A stretch of 64,000 nt of DNA from Ralstonia pickettii (GTDB lineage Bacteria > Pseudomonadota > Gammaproteobacteria > Burkholderiales > Burkholderiaceae). This document shows positions 46,393 to 55,742 of the stretch, in pieces (the stretch's first letter is position 1; each line of letters starts with the position of its first letter). A program made the translations under genes and the position numbers. The notes under the pieces were generated by a model, which saw only the letters and a program-made list of their open reading frames with translations, ran no database searches and was not told the DNA's origin. Location: assembly GCF_016466415.2 (NCBI RefSeq), contig NZ_CP066771.1, positions 62,001 through 126,000 on the forward strand, read 5' to 3'.

Positions 46393-47418
46393 CTACGGCT
46401 TGGCGCCGGACACGCTGAACGACGCGGCCACGGCGTCCCACAATGGTTCGTACCGCAAGCGCACGGCGCTGGCCTGCTCGGGCGATGTGGCCAGAGACTG
46501 CATGTGCAGCATCAGCAGCGCGCCGTCGGTCGGCACCATGAAGACGCGGCCGACCAGCGTGTTGCCAGGGGCGCGCGGGATATTCGGCCCGGGCGATTCG
46601 CCGATGTAGCTGGCCCACACGCCGATGCGCCCGCCCAACGATTGCGTACCCCAGCCGAGCAGTCGGCAGGGGGCGGCCACGGCTTGCTTCACGGCATCGC
46701 GCATCCAGCGCGGTTCGCGGCTGTCGGGCACGGTTTCGGGGTCGCCTTCGGTGGGGCGCACGATGAGCTCAATGCGCGACAGCCCAGAGCCGCCCTGATT
46801 GGCCCATGCGCCGATCGCCACCCGTGCCGGGTCGGGCTTGCGCGGCGCCGTGGGCGGCACGCGTTCCCACGAGAACGGCAGCCGCAGGGCGAGGCTCGCG
46901 CCGCGCGCATTCGGCCAGTCAGACAGGGTCGCGGCCTGGGTAAAGCGGCTGCCCAGCTCATCGGCGGGGCGGTCGTCGTAGACCACCGCCAGCAGGGTCT
47001 GCAGCGTGGCGCGGTCCTGGCTTCCCTGCGCACGCGCAACCACGCGTTCGGCCAGCGAGTGGGCGGTCTCGGCCGTCTGGGTGGCAACGCCCACGCTGGG
47101 CTGGTGGAGGTCCAGCGCGCGCTCGATCAGCAGTTGGCGCTCGTCGTCGGATAGCGGAATGCCGGCGATCAGGCGGCGCGTGCGCGCCAGCGCTTGCGGG
47201 AAGGTGTTGTCGAACTGGGTACGGGCGCGGATCAGCTCTTCACGCTGGCCGGGAAAGCGCTGGATGGCGCGGTCGAGCGCCTGCGACTGCACGGTCAGGA
47301 AGCCAAGCACGCTGATCAGCCCCGGAATGGCGCCGGGCGTGTAGTCCCACGCCAGGGCGTGACCGGACCACGCCAGCAAGGCGGTCAGACACCAGCGCAT
47401 CGTTGCGCGGCTTGGCAT
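46393..47418 (-). CDS. Exported protein of unknown function
   Basis: A 341-residue protein with a signal peptide (LTALLAWSGHALAWD, cleavage after AxA about residue 23). The N-terminal half is helical and Arg/Gln-rich. The C-terminal half looks beta-rich, with RIGVWASYIGESPGPNIPRA and VGRVFMVPTDGALLMLHMQS. No family was recognised. GGGGGAA precedes the ATG. It is divergent from icmF and 259 bp upstream of the amtB start, without shared signals that tie it to either. Confidence 0.7.
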   Translation of the reverse strand: MPSRATMRWCLTALLAWSGHALAWDYTPGAIPGLISVLGFLTVQSQALDRAIQRFPGQREELIRARTQFDNTFPQALARTRRLIAGIPLSDDERQLLIERALDLHQPSVGVATQTAETAHSLAERVVARAQGSQDRATLQTLLAVVYDDRPADELGSRFTQAATLSDWPNARGASLALRLPFSWERVPPTAPRKPDPARVAIGAWANQGGSGLSRIELIVRPTEGDPETVPDSREPRWMRDAVKQAVAAPCRLLGWGTQSLGGRIGVWASYIGESPGPNIPRAPGNTLVGRVFMVPTDGALLMLHMQSLATSPEQASAVRLRYEPLWDAVAASFSVSGAKP

Positions 47419-47760
47419 TGGAAGTTCCCCCTATGGCCGGACCCGTTTCCGACCAGAACGCGACTGTAACGATTTGTTTCGATTGTGTGCAAGCTGGGTG
47501 TTGCACCGAGATCGGACCGTTCAGGCCGTCCAATTTGCGCAAATGGCTCGGGCAGTCTGCGCCCCTATTTAAGGGAATGGCGCGCATCTCACCGTGAACC
47601 CGCAAGGGTAGGCGGGCGAAAAAGTCAGAGCCCGTGCGGCCCGTTGACGAGTGCGTCAAGCCCGAAAATACTGTCTGTTCGACCCGCTGACCGGCACGCT
47701 TCGCCTTGTGTGTCGCACAACACATCCAACGCCGGCGCCCCACTTATAGAAGGTGGAGAC
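47419..47760. other. 342-bp divergent promoter region before icmF
   Basis: No gene is seen. An inverted repeat TTGTG-TGTCG-CACAA (47705-47719) lies about 40 bp before the icmF ATG and could be an operator. GAAGGTGGAG just before 47761 is the icmF ribosome binding site. No confident -35/-10 pair could be assigned. Confidence 0.4.
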
Positions 47761-50700
47761 ATGACCGATCTTTCCGCCGCCCGCGCGGCCGATCCCACGC
47801 CTGCCAGCGAACCTGGGCTCGCGCGCAACAAGGTGCGCTTCGTGACGGCCGCTTCGTTGTTCGATGGGCATGACGCGTCGATCAATATCATGCGGCGCAT
47901 CCTGCAGTCGATGGGCTGCGAGGTGATCCACCTCGGGCACAACCGCTCGGTGGACGAGGTGGTGAACGCGGCGCTGCAGGAAGACGTGCAGGGCATTGCC
48001 GTGTCCAGCTACCAGGGTGGCCACGTCGAATACTTCAAGTACATGATCGACGCGCTGCGCGCACGCGGCGGCGAGCACATCCAGGTGTTCGGCGGCGGGG
48101 GCGGCGTGATCGTCCCGGCGGAGATCCGCGAACTGCAGGACTACGGCGTCGCGCGCATCTACAGCCCAGAAGACGGCCAGCGCATGGGCCTGGCCGGCAT
48201 GATTGCCGACATGGTGCAGCGCTGCGACATCGATCTTTCCGTCTATGCGCCCACCACGCTGGAGCCCGTCGCCAACGGCGACCGCCGCGCCCTGGCGCAA
48301 TTCATCACCGCATTGGAGTCGGGCCGGATCGATCCGGCATTGCGCGACGCCGTACGCGCGGCTGCAGCAGCCACGCCGACGCCGGTGCTCGGCATCACGG
48401 GCACGGGCGGCGCGGGCAAGTCGTCGCTGACCGATGAGTTGATCCGCCGCTTCCGGCTCGACCAGCAGGACACGCTGCGCATCGCCGTCATCTCGATCGA
48501 TCCGTCGCGGCGCAAGTCGGGCGGCGCCCTGCTGGGTGACCGCATTCGCATGAACGCGATCAATCATCCGAACATCTTCGTGCGTTCGCTGGCCACGCGC
48601 GAGGCCAGCCGCGAAATTTCCGACGCGCTGCCTGACGTGATCGCAGCATGCCGCGCCGCCGGATTCGATTTCATCATCGTGGAGACCTCGGGCATCGGGC
48701 AGGGCGATGCGGCCATCGTGCCGCATGTCGATCTGTCGCTGTATGTGATGACGCCCGAGTTTGGCGCCGCCAGCCAGCTGGAGAAGATCGACATGCTCGA
48801 CTTTGCCGATCTGGTGGCGATCAACAAGTTCGACCGCAAGGGCGCGCAGGACGCCTGGCGCGACGTCGCCAAGCAGGTGCAGCGCAACCGCGAGCAATGG
48901 CATGCCCGCCCCGAAGATATGCCGGTGTTCGGCACGCAGGCCTCGCACTTCAACGACGACGGCGTGACGGCGCTGTATCACGCGCTGGCCGATCGACTGA
49001 GCGAGCGCGGCATGGCGCTGGCCGAGCGCACGCTGCCACGCACGGCCGGCAAATGCTCCACCAGCCACGACGCCATCGTGCCGCCGGCGCGCGTGCGCTA
49101 CCTGGCGGAGCTGGCCGATACCGTGCGCGGCTACCATCGCCGCGTCGACGCGCAAAGCCGCCTCGCGCGCGAGCGCCAGCAGTTGCGTGCCAGCCACCGC
49201 ATGCTGGAGCAGGCCGGCGCCACCGTGCAGACGCTGTCCGCGCTCGACAAGCAGGCGGCCGAGCGCGACGCGCAGCTCGGCGCCGCCGAGCGCAAGCTGC
49301 TCGCCATGTGGCCTGACCTGCGCCGCGCGTATTCCGGCGACGAATACGTCGTCAAGATTCGCGACAAGGAAATCCGTACGCAGCTCACGCACACCACGCT
49401 CTCCGGCACCACCATCCGCAAGGTCGTACTGCCGCCGTATGAAGACGACGGTGAAGTGCTGCGCTGGCTGATGCGCGAGAACGTGCCGGGCAGCTTTCCG
49501 TACACCGCCGGCGTGTTCGCCTTCAAGCGCGAGAATGAAGACCCGACGCGCATGTTCGCAGGCGAGGGGGATGCCTTCCGCACCAACCGCCGCTTCAAGC
49601 TTGTCTCGGAAGGCATGGCCGCCAAGCGGCTGTCGACCGCATTCGACTCCGTCACGCTCTACGGCGAAGACCCGGCGCTGCGCCCCGACATCTACGGCAA
49701 GGTCGGCAACTCGGGCGTGTCGATCGCCACGCTCGACGACATGGAAGTGCTCTACGACGGTTTTGACCTGACCAGCCCCGCCACGTCGGTGTCCATGACG
49801 ATCAACGGCCCCGCGCCGACGATCCTGGCGATGTTCATGAACACCGCCATCGACCAGAACCTGGCCAGGTTCCGTTCGGACAACCGGCGAGAGCCGACGC
49901 AGGACGAGGAAGCGAAGATTCGCGCGTGGGTGCTGCAGAACGTGCGCGGCACGGTGCAGGCCGACATCCTCAAGGAAGACCAGGGGCAGAACACCTGCAT
50001 CTTTTCGACCGAGTTTTCGCTCAAGGTGATGGGCGATATCCAGGAATATTTCGTGCACCACCAGGTGCGCAATTTCTACTCGGTGTCGATCTCGGGTTAC
50101 CACATTGCCGAGGCGGGCGCCAACCCGATCTCGCAACTCGCATTCACGCTCGCCAACGGTTTCACGTATGTGGAGGCGTACCTCGCGCGCGGCATGCACA
50201 TCGACGATTTCGCGCCCAACCTGTCGTTCTTCTTCTCCAACGGCATGGACCCGGAGTACAGCGTGCTCGGCCGGGTCGCGCGTCGCATCTGGGCGGTGAC
50301 GCTGCGCGACAAGTACGGCGCGAATGAGCGCAGCCAGAAGCTGAAGTACCACGTGCAGACCTCGGGCCGATCCCTGCACGCGCAGGAGATCGCCTTCAAC
50401 GATATCCGCACGACGCTGCAGGCGCTGATCGCCATCTACGACAACTGCAACAGCCTGCACACGAATGCCTACGACGAGGCCATCACCACCCCGACGGCCG
50501 AATCCGTGCGGCGCGCCCTGGCCATCCAGCTCATCATCAATCGCGAGTGGGGCCTGGCCAAGTGTGAGAACCCGAACCAGGGCAGCTTCGTCATCGATGA
50601 ACTGACGGACCTCGTGGAAGAAGCCGTGCTGCGGGAGTTCGAGCGCATTGCCGAGCGCGGCGGTGTGTTGGGGGCGATGGAAACCGGCTACCAGCGCGGC

Positions 50701-51048
50701 AGGATCCAGGAAGAGTCGATGCTGTATGAGCAGCGCAAGCACGATGGCTCGTTGCCGATCATCGGTGTGAATACGTTTCGCAACCCCGACGCCGAGAGCG
50801 TGGTGCCGCCGCACATTGAACTGGCGCGCTCCAGCGAGGAAGAAAAGCAGAGCCAACTCGCGCGGCTGCAGGATTTTCATGCTCGGTATGCCGGGGAAGC
50901 CCCGGCCATGCTGCAGCGCCTGCAGCGCGCGGTGATTGACGATCAGAACGTGTTTGCGGTGCTGATGGACGCGGTGCAGGTTTGCTCGCTGGGGCAGATC
51001 ACGCATGCGTTGTTTGAGGTGGGGGGGCAGTATCGGCGGAATATGTAG
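47761..51048 (+). CDS. icmF: Fused isobutyryl-CoA mutase IcmF
   Basis: A 1095-residue adenosylcobalamin enzyme that interconverts isobutyryl-CoA and butyryl-CoA (family members also act on isovaleryl-CoA). Domain order matches IcmF: a B12-binding domain at 25-155 (DGHDASIN at 35-42 holds the cobalt-ligand region, with GGGGGV at 111-116), then a MeaB-type G-protein chaperone at about 205-420 (P-loop GTGGAGKSS at 214-222, NKFD), a linker, and the mutase barrel at about 560-1080. Length is close to the Cupriavidus enzyme. The nearby 3-hydroxybutyryl-CoA dehydrogenase gene fits C4 acyl-CoA metabolism. Confidence 0.95.
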   Translation: MTDLSAARAADPTPASEPGLARNKVRFVTAASLFDGHDASINIMRRILQSMGCEVIHLGHNRSVDEVVNAALQEDVQGIAVSSYQGGHVEYFKYMIDALRARGGEHIQVFGGGGGVIVPAEIRELQDYGVARIYSPEDGQRMGLAGMIADMVQRCDIDLSVYAPTTLEPVANGDRRALAQFITALESGRIDPALRDAVRAAAAATPTPVLGITGTGGAGKSSLTDELIRRFRLDQQDTLRIAVISIDPSRRKSGGALLGDRIRMNAINHPNIFVRSLATREASREISDALPDVIAACRAAGFDFIIVETSGIGQGDAAIVPHVDLSLYVMTPEFGAASQLEKIDMLDFADLVAINKFDRKGAQDAWRDVAKQVQRNREQWHARPEDMPVFGTQASHFNDDGVTALYHALADRLSERGMALAERTLPRTAGKCSTSHDAIVPPARVRYLAELADTVRGYHRRVDAQSRLARERQQLRASHRMLEQAGATVQTLSALDKQAAERDAQLGAAERKLLAMWPDLRRAYSGDEYVVKIRDKEIRTQLTHTTLSGTTIRKVVLPPYEDDGEVLRWLMRENVPGSFPYTAGVFAFKRENEDPTRMFAGEGDAFRTNRRFKLVSEGMAAKRLSTAFDSVTLYGEDPALRPDIYGKVGNSGVSIATLDDMEVLYDGFDLTSPATSVSMTINGPAPTILAMFMNTAIDQNLARFRSDNRREPTQDEEAKIRAWVLQNVRGTVQADILKEDQGQNTCIFSTEFSLKVMGDIQEYFVHHQVRNFYSVSISGYHIAEAGANPISQLAFTLANGFTYVEAYLARGMHIDDFAPNLSFFFSNGMDPEYSVLGRVARRIWAVTLRDKYGANERSQKLKYHVQTSGRSLHAQEIAFNDIRTTLQALIAIYDNCNSLHTNAYDEAITTPTAESVRRALAIQLIINREWGLAKCENPNQGSFVIDELTDLVEEAVLREFERIAERGGVLGAMETGYQRGRIQEESMLYEQRKHDGSLPIIGVNTFRNPDAESVVPPHIELARSSEEEKQSQLARLQDFHARYAGEAPAMLQRLQRAVIDDQNVFAVLMDAVQVCSLGQITHALFEVGGQYRRNM

Positions 51049-51082
51049 GGGTTTTTGGTTTTCGGTTTTTGGTTTTTTGTTT

Positions 51083-51297
51083 GTGGTGCATCCCTTGTTT
51101 CATCCCCTGCCGGGGCTGACTCACTTTCTTTGGTCTTGCCCAAAGAAAGTAAGCAAAGAAATGCGCGCCCGAGATGGCGAAAGATTCCTTGAATTTATGT
51201 CGCAGGGAGGGGAAGGGAAAAACTCGCTGCGCTCAGACAGTTTCCCTTCCTTTTTCCTCCCTGCAACAGAAATTCAAGGCGCCATCTAGGGCAGGAA
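51083..51297 (+). repeat. Palindromic repeat element, copy R5
   Basis: Follows the icmF stop after a 34-bp G/T-rich run. The small hairpin is ACTTTCTTTGG-TCTTGC-CCAAAGAAAGT. The long stem has CAGGGAGG and GGAAGGGAAA against TTTCCCTTCC and CCTCCCTG, a different sequence from R1-R3 yet fully paired. It faces copy R6 in the opposite orientation, 91 bp away, repeating the R3/R4 arrangement. Confidence 0.9.
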
Positions 51298-51343
51298 AGT
51301 CAAAGGACAACCGCCACACCCTCTCGGCACTCACCAGAACGAC

Positions 51344-51376
51344 AAGGCCAACCGCGCGACGGGTTGGCCTTTTTCT
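51344..51376 (+). terminator. Terminator-like hairpin between repeats R5 and R6
   Basis: AAGGCCAACC and GGTTGGCCTT pair around GCGCGACG and are followed by TTTTCTTTT. It could end transcription from icmF. It lies in the centre of the R5/R6 pair. Confidence 0.75.
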
Positions 51377-51546
51377 TTTGACGTTGAGCCCTTGATGGCG
51401 CCTTGAATTTTTGTGAGCGGGCGGAAAAAAGAGGGAGGCCTGTCTGAGCGCAGCGAGTTTGCCTCCTTCCCCGCACGGTCACACAAATTCAAGGGGAAGT
51501 CGCCATCTCGGGCGCGCCTTTCTTTTGCTTCTTTTCTTTGGCAAGA

Positions 51547-52827
51547 TGTATGGACCGGGGACATAGGTGACAGGTGTGCGAGGACATGGTTGACACTTTG
51601 AGCGGCACATTCGCTCGGAGGTCAGGCCATGCCCTGGAGCACACGAGACACCATGAGCCTTCGTCAGGAATTCGTTCTATTGGCCCGGCAGGAAGGCTGT
51701 AACCGGCGCGAGCTGTGTCGGCGGTTCGGCATCAGCCCGCAAACCGGCTACAAGTGGCTGGCTCGTTACGTTGAGTCGGGGGACGCCGGACTGGCTGACC
51801 GGACGCGCCGTCCCTCGCACAGCCCGATGCGTACCGAGGCCGAGCTTGAACAGGCCGTCATCGCGTTACGCCAGCAGCATCCTGCGTGGGGCGGGCGCAA
51901 GATCAGCCGCCGCTTGGCCGACTTGGGCTGGAGTGATGTACCGGCGCCCAGCACCGTGACCTCCATCCTGCATCGGTATGGGTTGATTGCACCCGAAGCC
52001 TCAGACGCCTCCACGCCCTGGCAGCGCTTTGAGCACGCTGAACCGAACCAACTCTGGCAGATGGATTTCAAGGGCGGGTTCGCGTTGGCCGACGGCCAGC
52101 GCTGCTCGCCGCTGACCGTGATCGACGATCACTCCCGCTTCAACCTGGTGCTGGCGGCCTGCACGCAGACGCAGAGCGCGGTCGTGCAGCGTCACTTGCG
52201 CCAGGCCTTCGAGCGCTATGGGCTGCCGCTGCGCATCAACGCCGATAACGGCGCACCTTGGGGCAGTCCCACCCGGCCGGGGCAACTCACGGGCCTGGGC
52301 GTCTGGCTCATCCGCCTCGGTGTGCGCCTGAGCTACAGCCGCCCCGCCCACCCGCAGACCAACGGCAAGGACGAGCGCTTCCACCGCACGCTCAAGGCCG
52401 AGGCCCTGGCCGGGCGCTACTTCGCCTCTTGCGACGCGGTCCAGCACGCGCTGGATGCTTGGCGCACCGTCTATAACTGCGAGCGCCCGCACCAGGCCAT
52501 CGACCTGGCCACGCCCATCACACGCTACCGGCCCAGCCCGCGACCGTATCCGTCTACGTTGGCACCGATCGAGTACAGCCCGCAGGACATCGTCCTCAAC
52601 GTCGGATGGAATGGGGAGCTACGCTTCAGGAGTTGGCGCTTCAAGCTCTCCAATGCCCTGCACGGCTTGCCGGTGGCATTGCGCCCCGACCCTAAACACA
52701 GGGATCAATTCGATCTGTACTTCGTTCACCAACACCTTGGCCGTATCGATCTGAACCTGCCCGATGACTGCTGACATGTGTCAACCATGTCCTCGCACAC
52801 CTGTCACCTATGTCCCCGGTCCATACA
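51547..52827 (+). mobile_element. IS481-family insertion sequence, copy 2 (1281 bp)
   Basis: Same length, termini (TGTATGG/CCATACA), long perfect inverted repeats and 6-bp GCAAGA duplication as the copy at 35624-36904, in the opposite orientation. It lies between icmF and the 3-hydroxybutyryl-CoA dehydrogenase gene. Its right end is 215 bp before the latter's start codon, so it may affect that gene's promoter. Confidence 0.95.
51629..52774 (+). CDS. IS481-family transposase
   Basis: A 381-residue transposase identical in sequence to the product of 35677-36822: N-terminal helix-turn-helix, then an rve-type DDE core with Asp (QMDFKGGF), Asp (NADNGAPW) and Glu (KDERFHRTLK). No frameshift or stop disrupts it, so both copies could be active. 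Confidence 0.95.
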   Translation: MPWSTRDTMSLRQEFVLLARQEGCNRRELCRRFGISPQTGYKWLARYVESGDAGLADRTRRPSHSPMRTEAELEQAVIALRQQHPAWGGRKISRRLADLGWSDVPAPSTVTSILHRYGLIAPEASDASTPWQRFEHAEPNQLWQMDFKGGFALADGQRCSPLTVIDDHSRFNLVLAACTQTQSAVVQRHLRQAFERYGLPLRINADNGAPWGSPTRPGQLTGLGVWLIRLGVRLSYSRPAHPQTNGKDERFHRTLKAEALAGRYFASCDAVQHALDAWRTVYNCERPHQAIDLATPITRYRPSPRPYPSTLAPIEYSPQDIVLNVGWNGELRFRSWRFKLSNALHGLPVALRPDPKHRDQFDLYFVHQHLGRIDLNLPDDC

Positions 52828-53042
52828 GCAAGACAAAGAAGAGTGAGTCGTGCCCGGCAGGGTACGAAACAGGGATGATTCACACCCGCCCGGCGGGGTG
52901 GCGCGACGCTGGTGATCATACGGCGATCCGGTGGAATGTGACCCGAGCGTCAGCCAGGCTTTTCTGCCCGTCGCTGCGTCGTTTATCCTCTGCAATCTGT
53001 TTCATCCCATCTTTCATTCCAACACCAAGCGAGGAGCAGTTC

Positions 53043-53897
53043 ATGGCAATTCAAGTCGTCGGCATCGTCGGTGCCGGAACAATGGGCAACGGCATTGCGC
53101 AAGCGTGCGCCGTGGTCGGGCTGGATGTGGTGATGGTGGACATCAGCGATGCCGCCGTGCAGAAGGGCATTGCCACCGTGGCCGGCAGCCTGGACCGCCT
53201 CATCAAGAAAGAAAAGCTGACGGAAGCCGACAAGGCCGCCGCGCTCGCCCGCATTCAGGGCTCCACGTCGTATGACGACCTCAAGCGCGCCGACCTCGTC
53301 ATCGAGGCCGCCACCGAGAACTTCGACCTGAAGGTGAAGATCCTCAAGCAGCTCGAGGCTGCCGCTGCACCGCATGCCATCGTCGCATCGAACACGTCGT
53401 CCATCTCGATCACCAAGCTGGCCGCGGTGCTGCAAGACGCCAGCCGCTTCATCGGCATGCACTTCTTCAACCCCGTGCCGATGATGGCGCTGGTGGAAGT
53501 CATCCGCGGCCTGCAGACGAGCGATGCGACGCACGCGGCGGTCGAAGCGCTGGCCAAGCAGCTCGGCAAGACGCCCATCACGGTCAAGAACAGCCCGGGC
53601 TTTGTCGTCAACCGGATCCTGTGCCCGATGATCAACGAGGCGTTCTGCGTGCTGGGTGAAGGCTTGGCCTCGCCCGAGGAAATCGACGAAGGCATGAAGC
53701 TCGGCTGCAACCACCCGATCGGGCCGCTTGCGCTGGCCGACATGATCGGCCTGGACACCATGCTGGCCGTGATGGAAGTCCTGTACACCGAATTCGGCGA
53801 TCCGAAATACCGCCCCGCCATGCTGATGCGCGAAATGGTGGCCGCCGGCTACCTGGGCCGCAAGACCGGCCGCGGCGTGTACGACTATCGCAAGTGA
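53043..53897 (+). CDS. hbd: 3-hydroxybutyryl-CoA dehydrogenase
   Basis: A 284-residue NAD(P)-dependent enzyme that interconverts acetoacetyl-CoA and 3-hydroxybutyryl-CoA. The N-terminal Rossmann motif is GIVGAGTMGNGIAQ (7-20). The signature around the catalytic His is FIGMHFFNPVPMMALVEVI, followed by the C-terminal helical domain (GFVVNRILCPMINEAF, HPIGPLALADMIGLD). It is the short, single-function form. GAGGAG precedes the ATG. With icmF nearby it points to butyryl-CoA or polyhydroxybutyrate-linked metabolism. Confidence 0.95.
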   Translation: MAIQVVGIVGAGTMGNGIAQACAVVGLDVVMVDISDAAVQKGIATVAGSLDRLIKKEKLTEADKAAALARIQGSTSYDDLKRADLVIEAATENFDLKVKILKQLEAAAAPHAIVASNTSSISITKLAAVLQDASRFIGMHFFNPVPMMALVEVIRGLQTSDATHAAVEALAKQLGKTPITVKNSPGFVVNRILCPMINEAFCVLGEGLASPEEIDEGMKLGCNHPIGPLALADMIGLDTMLAVMEVLYTEFGDPKYRPAMLMREMVAAGYLGRKTGRGVYDYRK

Positions 53898-53982
53898 GTT
53901 AGGCGCGGTCCTTCACGGCGTTTGTGCTGTCCGCCAACTGTCAGGCTGGATTCGCGCAAACTGTCTGCAAGTGTGCATGGAG

Positions 53983-54032
53983 ACGGTGTGGTGGTGCGTT
54001 GATGATGACGCATCGCCACACCGTTTTTTTTT
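53983..54032 (+). terminator. Rho-independent terminator after the hydroxybutyryl-CoA dehydrogenase gene
   Basis: ACGGTGTGG and CCACACCGT form the outer stem, TGCGT and ACGCA an inner stem, and a run of nine T follows. It ends 25 bp before the start of the next gene, so that gene must rely on a promoter overlapping the terminator or on read-through. Confidence 0.92.
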
Positions 54033-54057
54033 CTTCCCCAACACTTCGGACGCCACC

Positions 54058-54915
54058 ATGTCGCGCTACGCCTTCCGCCTGCTCAACGTCTTTGCCGAAT
54101 CCACTTTTGGCGGCAACCAGCTCGCCGTGTTTGAAGACGGCCGCGGCCTGGACGACGCCACCATGCAAGCCATCGGACGCCAGTTCAACCTGTCCGAAAT
54201 CACCTTCATCTTTCCCGACGAGGCCGATGGCGCCACGGCGCGTTTCCGCATCTTCACGCCCGATTACGAGATGCCGTTTGCCGGCCACCCGTCGCTGGGG
54301 ACCGCGCAGGTGGTGCGCGAGCTGTATGGCCCCGGCAATGAACTGACGCTGCGTTGCCAGTCGGGCATCGTGTCGCTGACGGCGCAGGACGAGGGATGGT
54401 CGCTCGTGCCGCCGCGTTCGGGCGCGTTGAATACGCGCGAAGCCGATCCGGGCATTGCCAAGATGCTGGGGCTGGACGCCGATGCGCTGGCGGGTCCGCC
54501 GCTGTGGATTGACGCGGGCATCGAGCAACTGATGGTGCCGGTCAAGACGCGCGCCGATGTGGAGCGTGCCCGGCCCGACCCCTCAGCCTTCGACGCGTGG
54601 CCGCGCAGCCGCAATGATGGGCGCAATGCCTACGTCTTCACCATGCCCGCGCCCGGCAGCGACGGCCCGGTGGTCTCGCGCTTCTTCTTCGAATACGGTG
54701 CCGGCCTCTGGGAAGACCCCGGCACCGGCTCGGCGTGCGCCAACCTGGGCGGCTGGCTGCGCGCAACGGGCCATGCCTTGCCGGCAACCTACCGCATCGA
54801 GCAGGGCGCAGCAGTGGGGCGCCCCTGCCACCTCACGCTGCGCGTGGATGCCGACGGCACGATCCACGTCGGCGGCCGCGTGATCGAAATCGGCCGCGGC
54901 ACGTTGACGATTTGA
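54058..54915 (+). CDS. PhzF-family isomerase-like protein
   Basis: A 285-residue protein of the PhzF/diaminopimelate-epimerase fold. The start YAFRLLNVFAESTFGGNQLA holds the GNQLAV loop. Catalytic-type Glu47 lies in FNLSEITFI. FAGHPSLGTAQVV and the second-half GLWEDPGTGSACANLGGWL complete the pattern. PhzF isomerises dihydro-hydroxyanthranilate in phenazine synthesis, but no other phenazine genes are present, so the role is unknown. ATG 54058 was chosen; the frame is open further upstream only through the terminator. Confidence 0.9.
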   Translation: MSRYAFRLLNVFAESTFGGNQLAVFEDGRGLDDATMQAIGRQFNLSEITFIFPDEADGATARFRIFTPDYEMPFAGHPSLGTAQVVRELYGPGNELTLRCQSGIVSLTAQDEGWSLVPPRSGALNTREADPGIAKMLGLDADALAGPPLWIDAGIEQLMVPVKTRADVERARPDPSAFDAWPRSRNDGRNAYVFTMPAPGSDGPVVSRFFFEYGAGLWEDPGTGSACANLGGWLRATGHALPATYRIEQGAAVGRPCHLTLRVDADGTIHVGGRVIEIGRGTLTI

Positions 54916-54923
54916 TCGGTTGA

Positions 54924-55472
54924 CTAGGCGGCGCTGGCAGACGGTGAGAGCTGCTTGCAGAAGAACGTCGTCCCGCAGAACGCTCCGTCGGGCATCAGCG
55001 CGTAGTTGGGCACCACGCCGACGCGTTGCCAGCCGGCGCGCGCATATAGCCGCTCGGCATCGCCGCCTGTCACCGTGTCGAGCACGAGTACCGTCTTGCG
55101 CTCGGCGCGTGCCTCATCTTCGATGGCGGCGATCAACCGCTGCGCTACACCCTGACGGCGCGCGCGGCGATGCACGAGCATCTTCGCGACGTCCGCACGG
55201 TGCGGCTGGTTTTCCGGCTGCGCCAGCACCAACTGCACCGTGCCCAGGATGTCGCCCGCCGCGTCTTCGGCAATCAGCAGGGCGCGCTCACCGCGCGTCA
55301 CGCCTTCGGCCACATTGCGCCAGAACGCCTGCGCCTTGTCGCGAGACAACGGCGACATGAAGCTGACGGAAGCGCCACCCTCTACGCAATCGATGAGCAC
55401 ATCGGCCAATGCATCGACGCACGCGCTTGCTTCGTTGGCGCCCACGCGGCGGATGGTCAGGGTATCGATCAT
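54924..55472 (-). CDS. GNAT-family N-acetyltransferase
   Basis: A 182-residue protein with the acetyl-CoA-binding motif VHRRARRQGVAQRLIAAIED (the R-x-x-G-x-A pattern) and a C-terminal LYARAGWQRVGVVPNYALM. Its ATG overlaps the stop of an upstream regulator remnant (TGATG), so it was once the second gene of an XRE-regulator/acetyltransferase operon. The lost partner may have left it without its own promoter. The acceptor substrate is unknown. Confidence 0.87.
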   Translation of the reverse strand: MIDTLTIRRVGANEASACVDALADVLIDCVEGGASVSFMSPLSRDKAQAFWRNVAEGVTRGERALLIAEDAAGDILGTVQLVLAQPENQPHRADVAKMLVHRRARRQGVAQRLIAAIEDEARAERKTVLVLDTVTGGDAERLYARAGWQRVGVVPNYALMPDGAFCGTTFFCKQLSPSASAA

Positions 55473-55624
55473 CAGGGCCTCCAGGGGGCGGCGGATACGG
55501 TGGTCAGTGCGACGAGGTAACGGGCCGGCCGCCGCGTGGGGTTGTGATAGACGATCAGGCAGTCCAGCCGCATGGTCAGGCAATCGCCTGCATTGAGGCG
55601 CCTGGGTCTTGCCTTGCGACCATC
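55472..55624 (-). pseudogene. C-terminal remnant of an XRE/cupin transcriptional regulator
   Basis: Read on the minus strand this encodes about 50 residues with KARPRRLNAGDCLTMRLDCL and IVYHNPTRRPARYLVAL, the end of a cupin domain as found in XRE-family regulators that precede GNAT genes. The stop overlaps the acetyltransferase ATG. The helix-turn-helix and most of the cupin are missing. At about 55624 it abuts an unrelated gene end on the other strand. Confidence 0.7.
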
Positions 55625-55720
55625 GCGTTGACGAGGCTGGAGAACGCCCCGGTCGCATTCCGCGGCCTGCTCGAAGGACGAACCTTCGGCAAGCGCGTGG
55701 TGCGCGTGGCCGAGGCTTGA
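55625..55720 (+). pseudogene. C-terminal remnant of an NADP-dependent oxidoreductase
   Basis: In frame to a TGA at 55718-55720 it reads LTRLENAPVAFRGLLEGRTF then GKRVVRVAEA. This is the characteristic end of quinone-reductase/CurA-like medium-chain reductases (L-E-N-A-P..GLLEG.NFGK..V). Nothing of the catalytic or Rossmann domain remains. Confidence 0.7.
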
Positions 55721-55742
55721 TCGCGCAATTGGGGGCGACGGA

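Larger units (their letters stand above)
51389..52883 (-). repeat. Palindromic repeat element, copy R6, split by an IS481-type insertion
   Basis: The element occupies 51389-51546 and continues at 52828 to about 52883. The long stem has AGGGAGGC against GCCTCCTT, and its outer part is less well paired than in other copies. The small hairpin loop GCAAGA is duplicated at 51541-51546 and 52828-52833 around the IS. Flanking bases differ from those of R4, so this is a separate insertion event into a different copy. Confidence 0.88.

Noticed and set aside
47656-51006. Very long open frame antisense to icmF, and similar ones antisense to glmU, glmS and the ABC operon
   Set aside because: High GC at third codon positions leaves stop-free antisense frames; these have Arg/His/Gly-rich composition and no family motifs.
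53971-54057. Upstream start for the PhzF-like protein
   Set aside because: The extra codons read through the intrinsic terminator hairpin, and the family fold begins at 54058.
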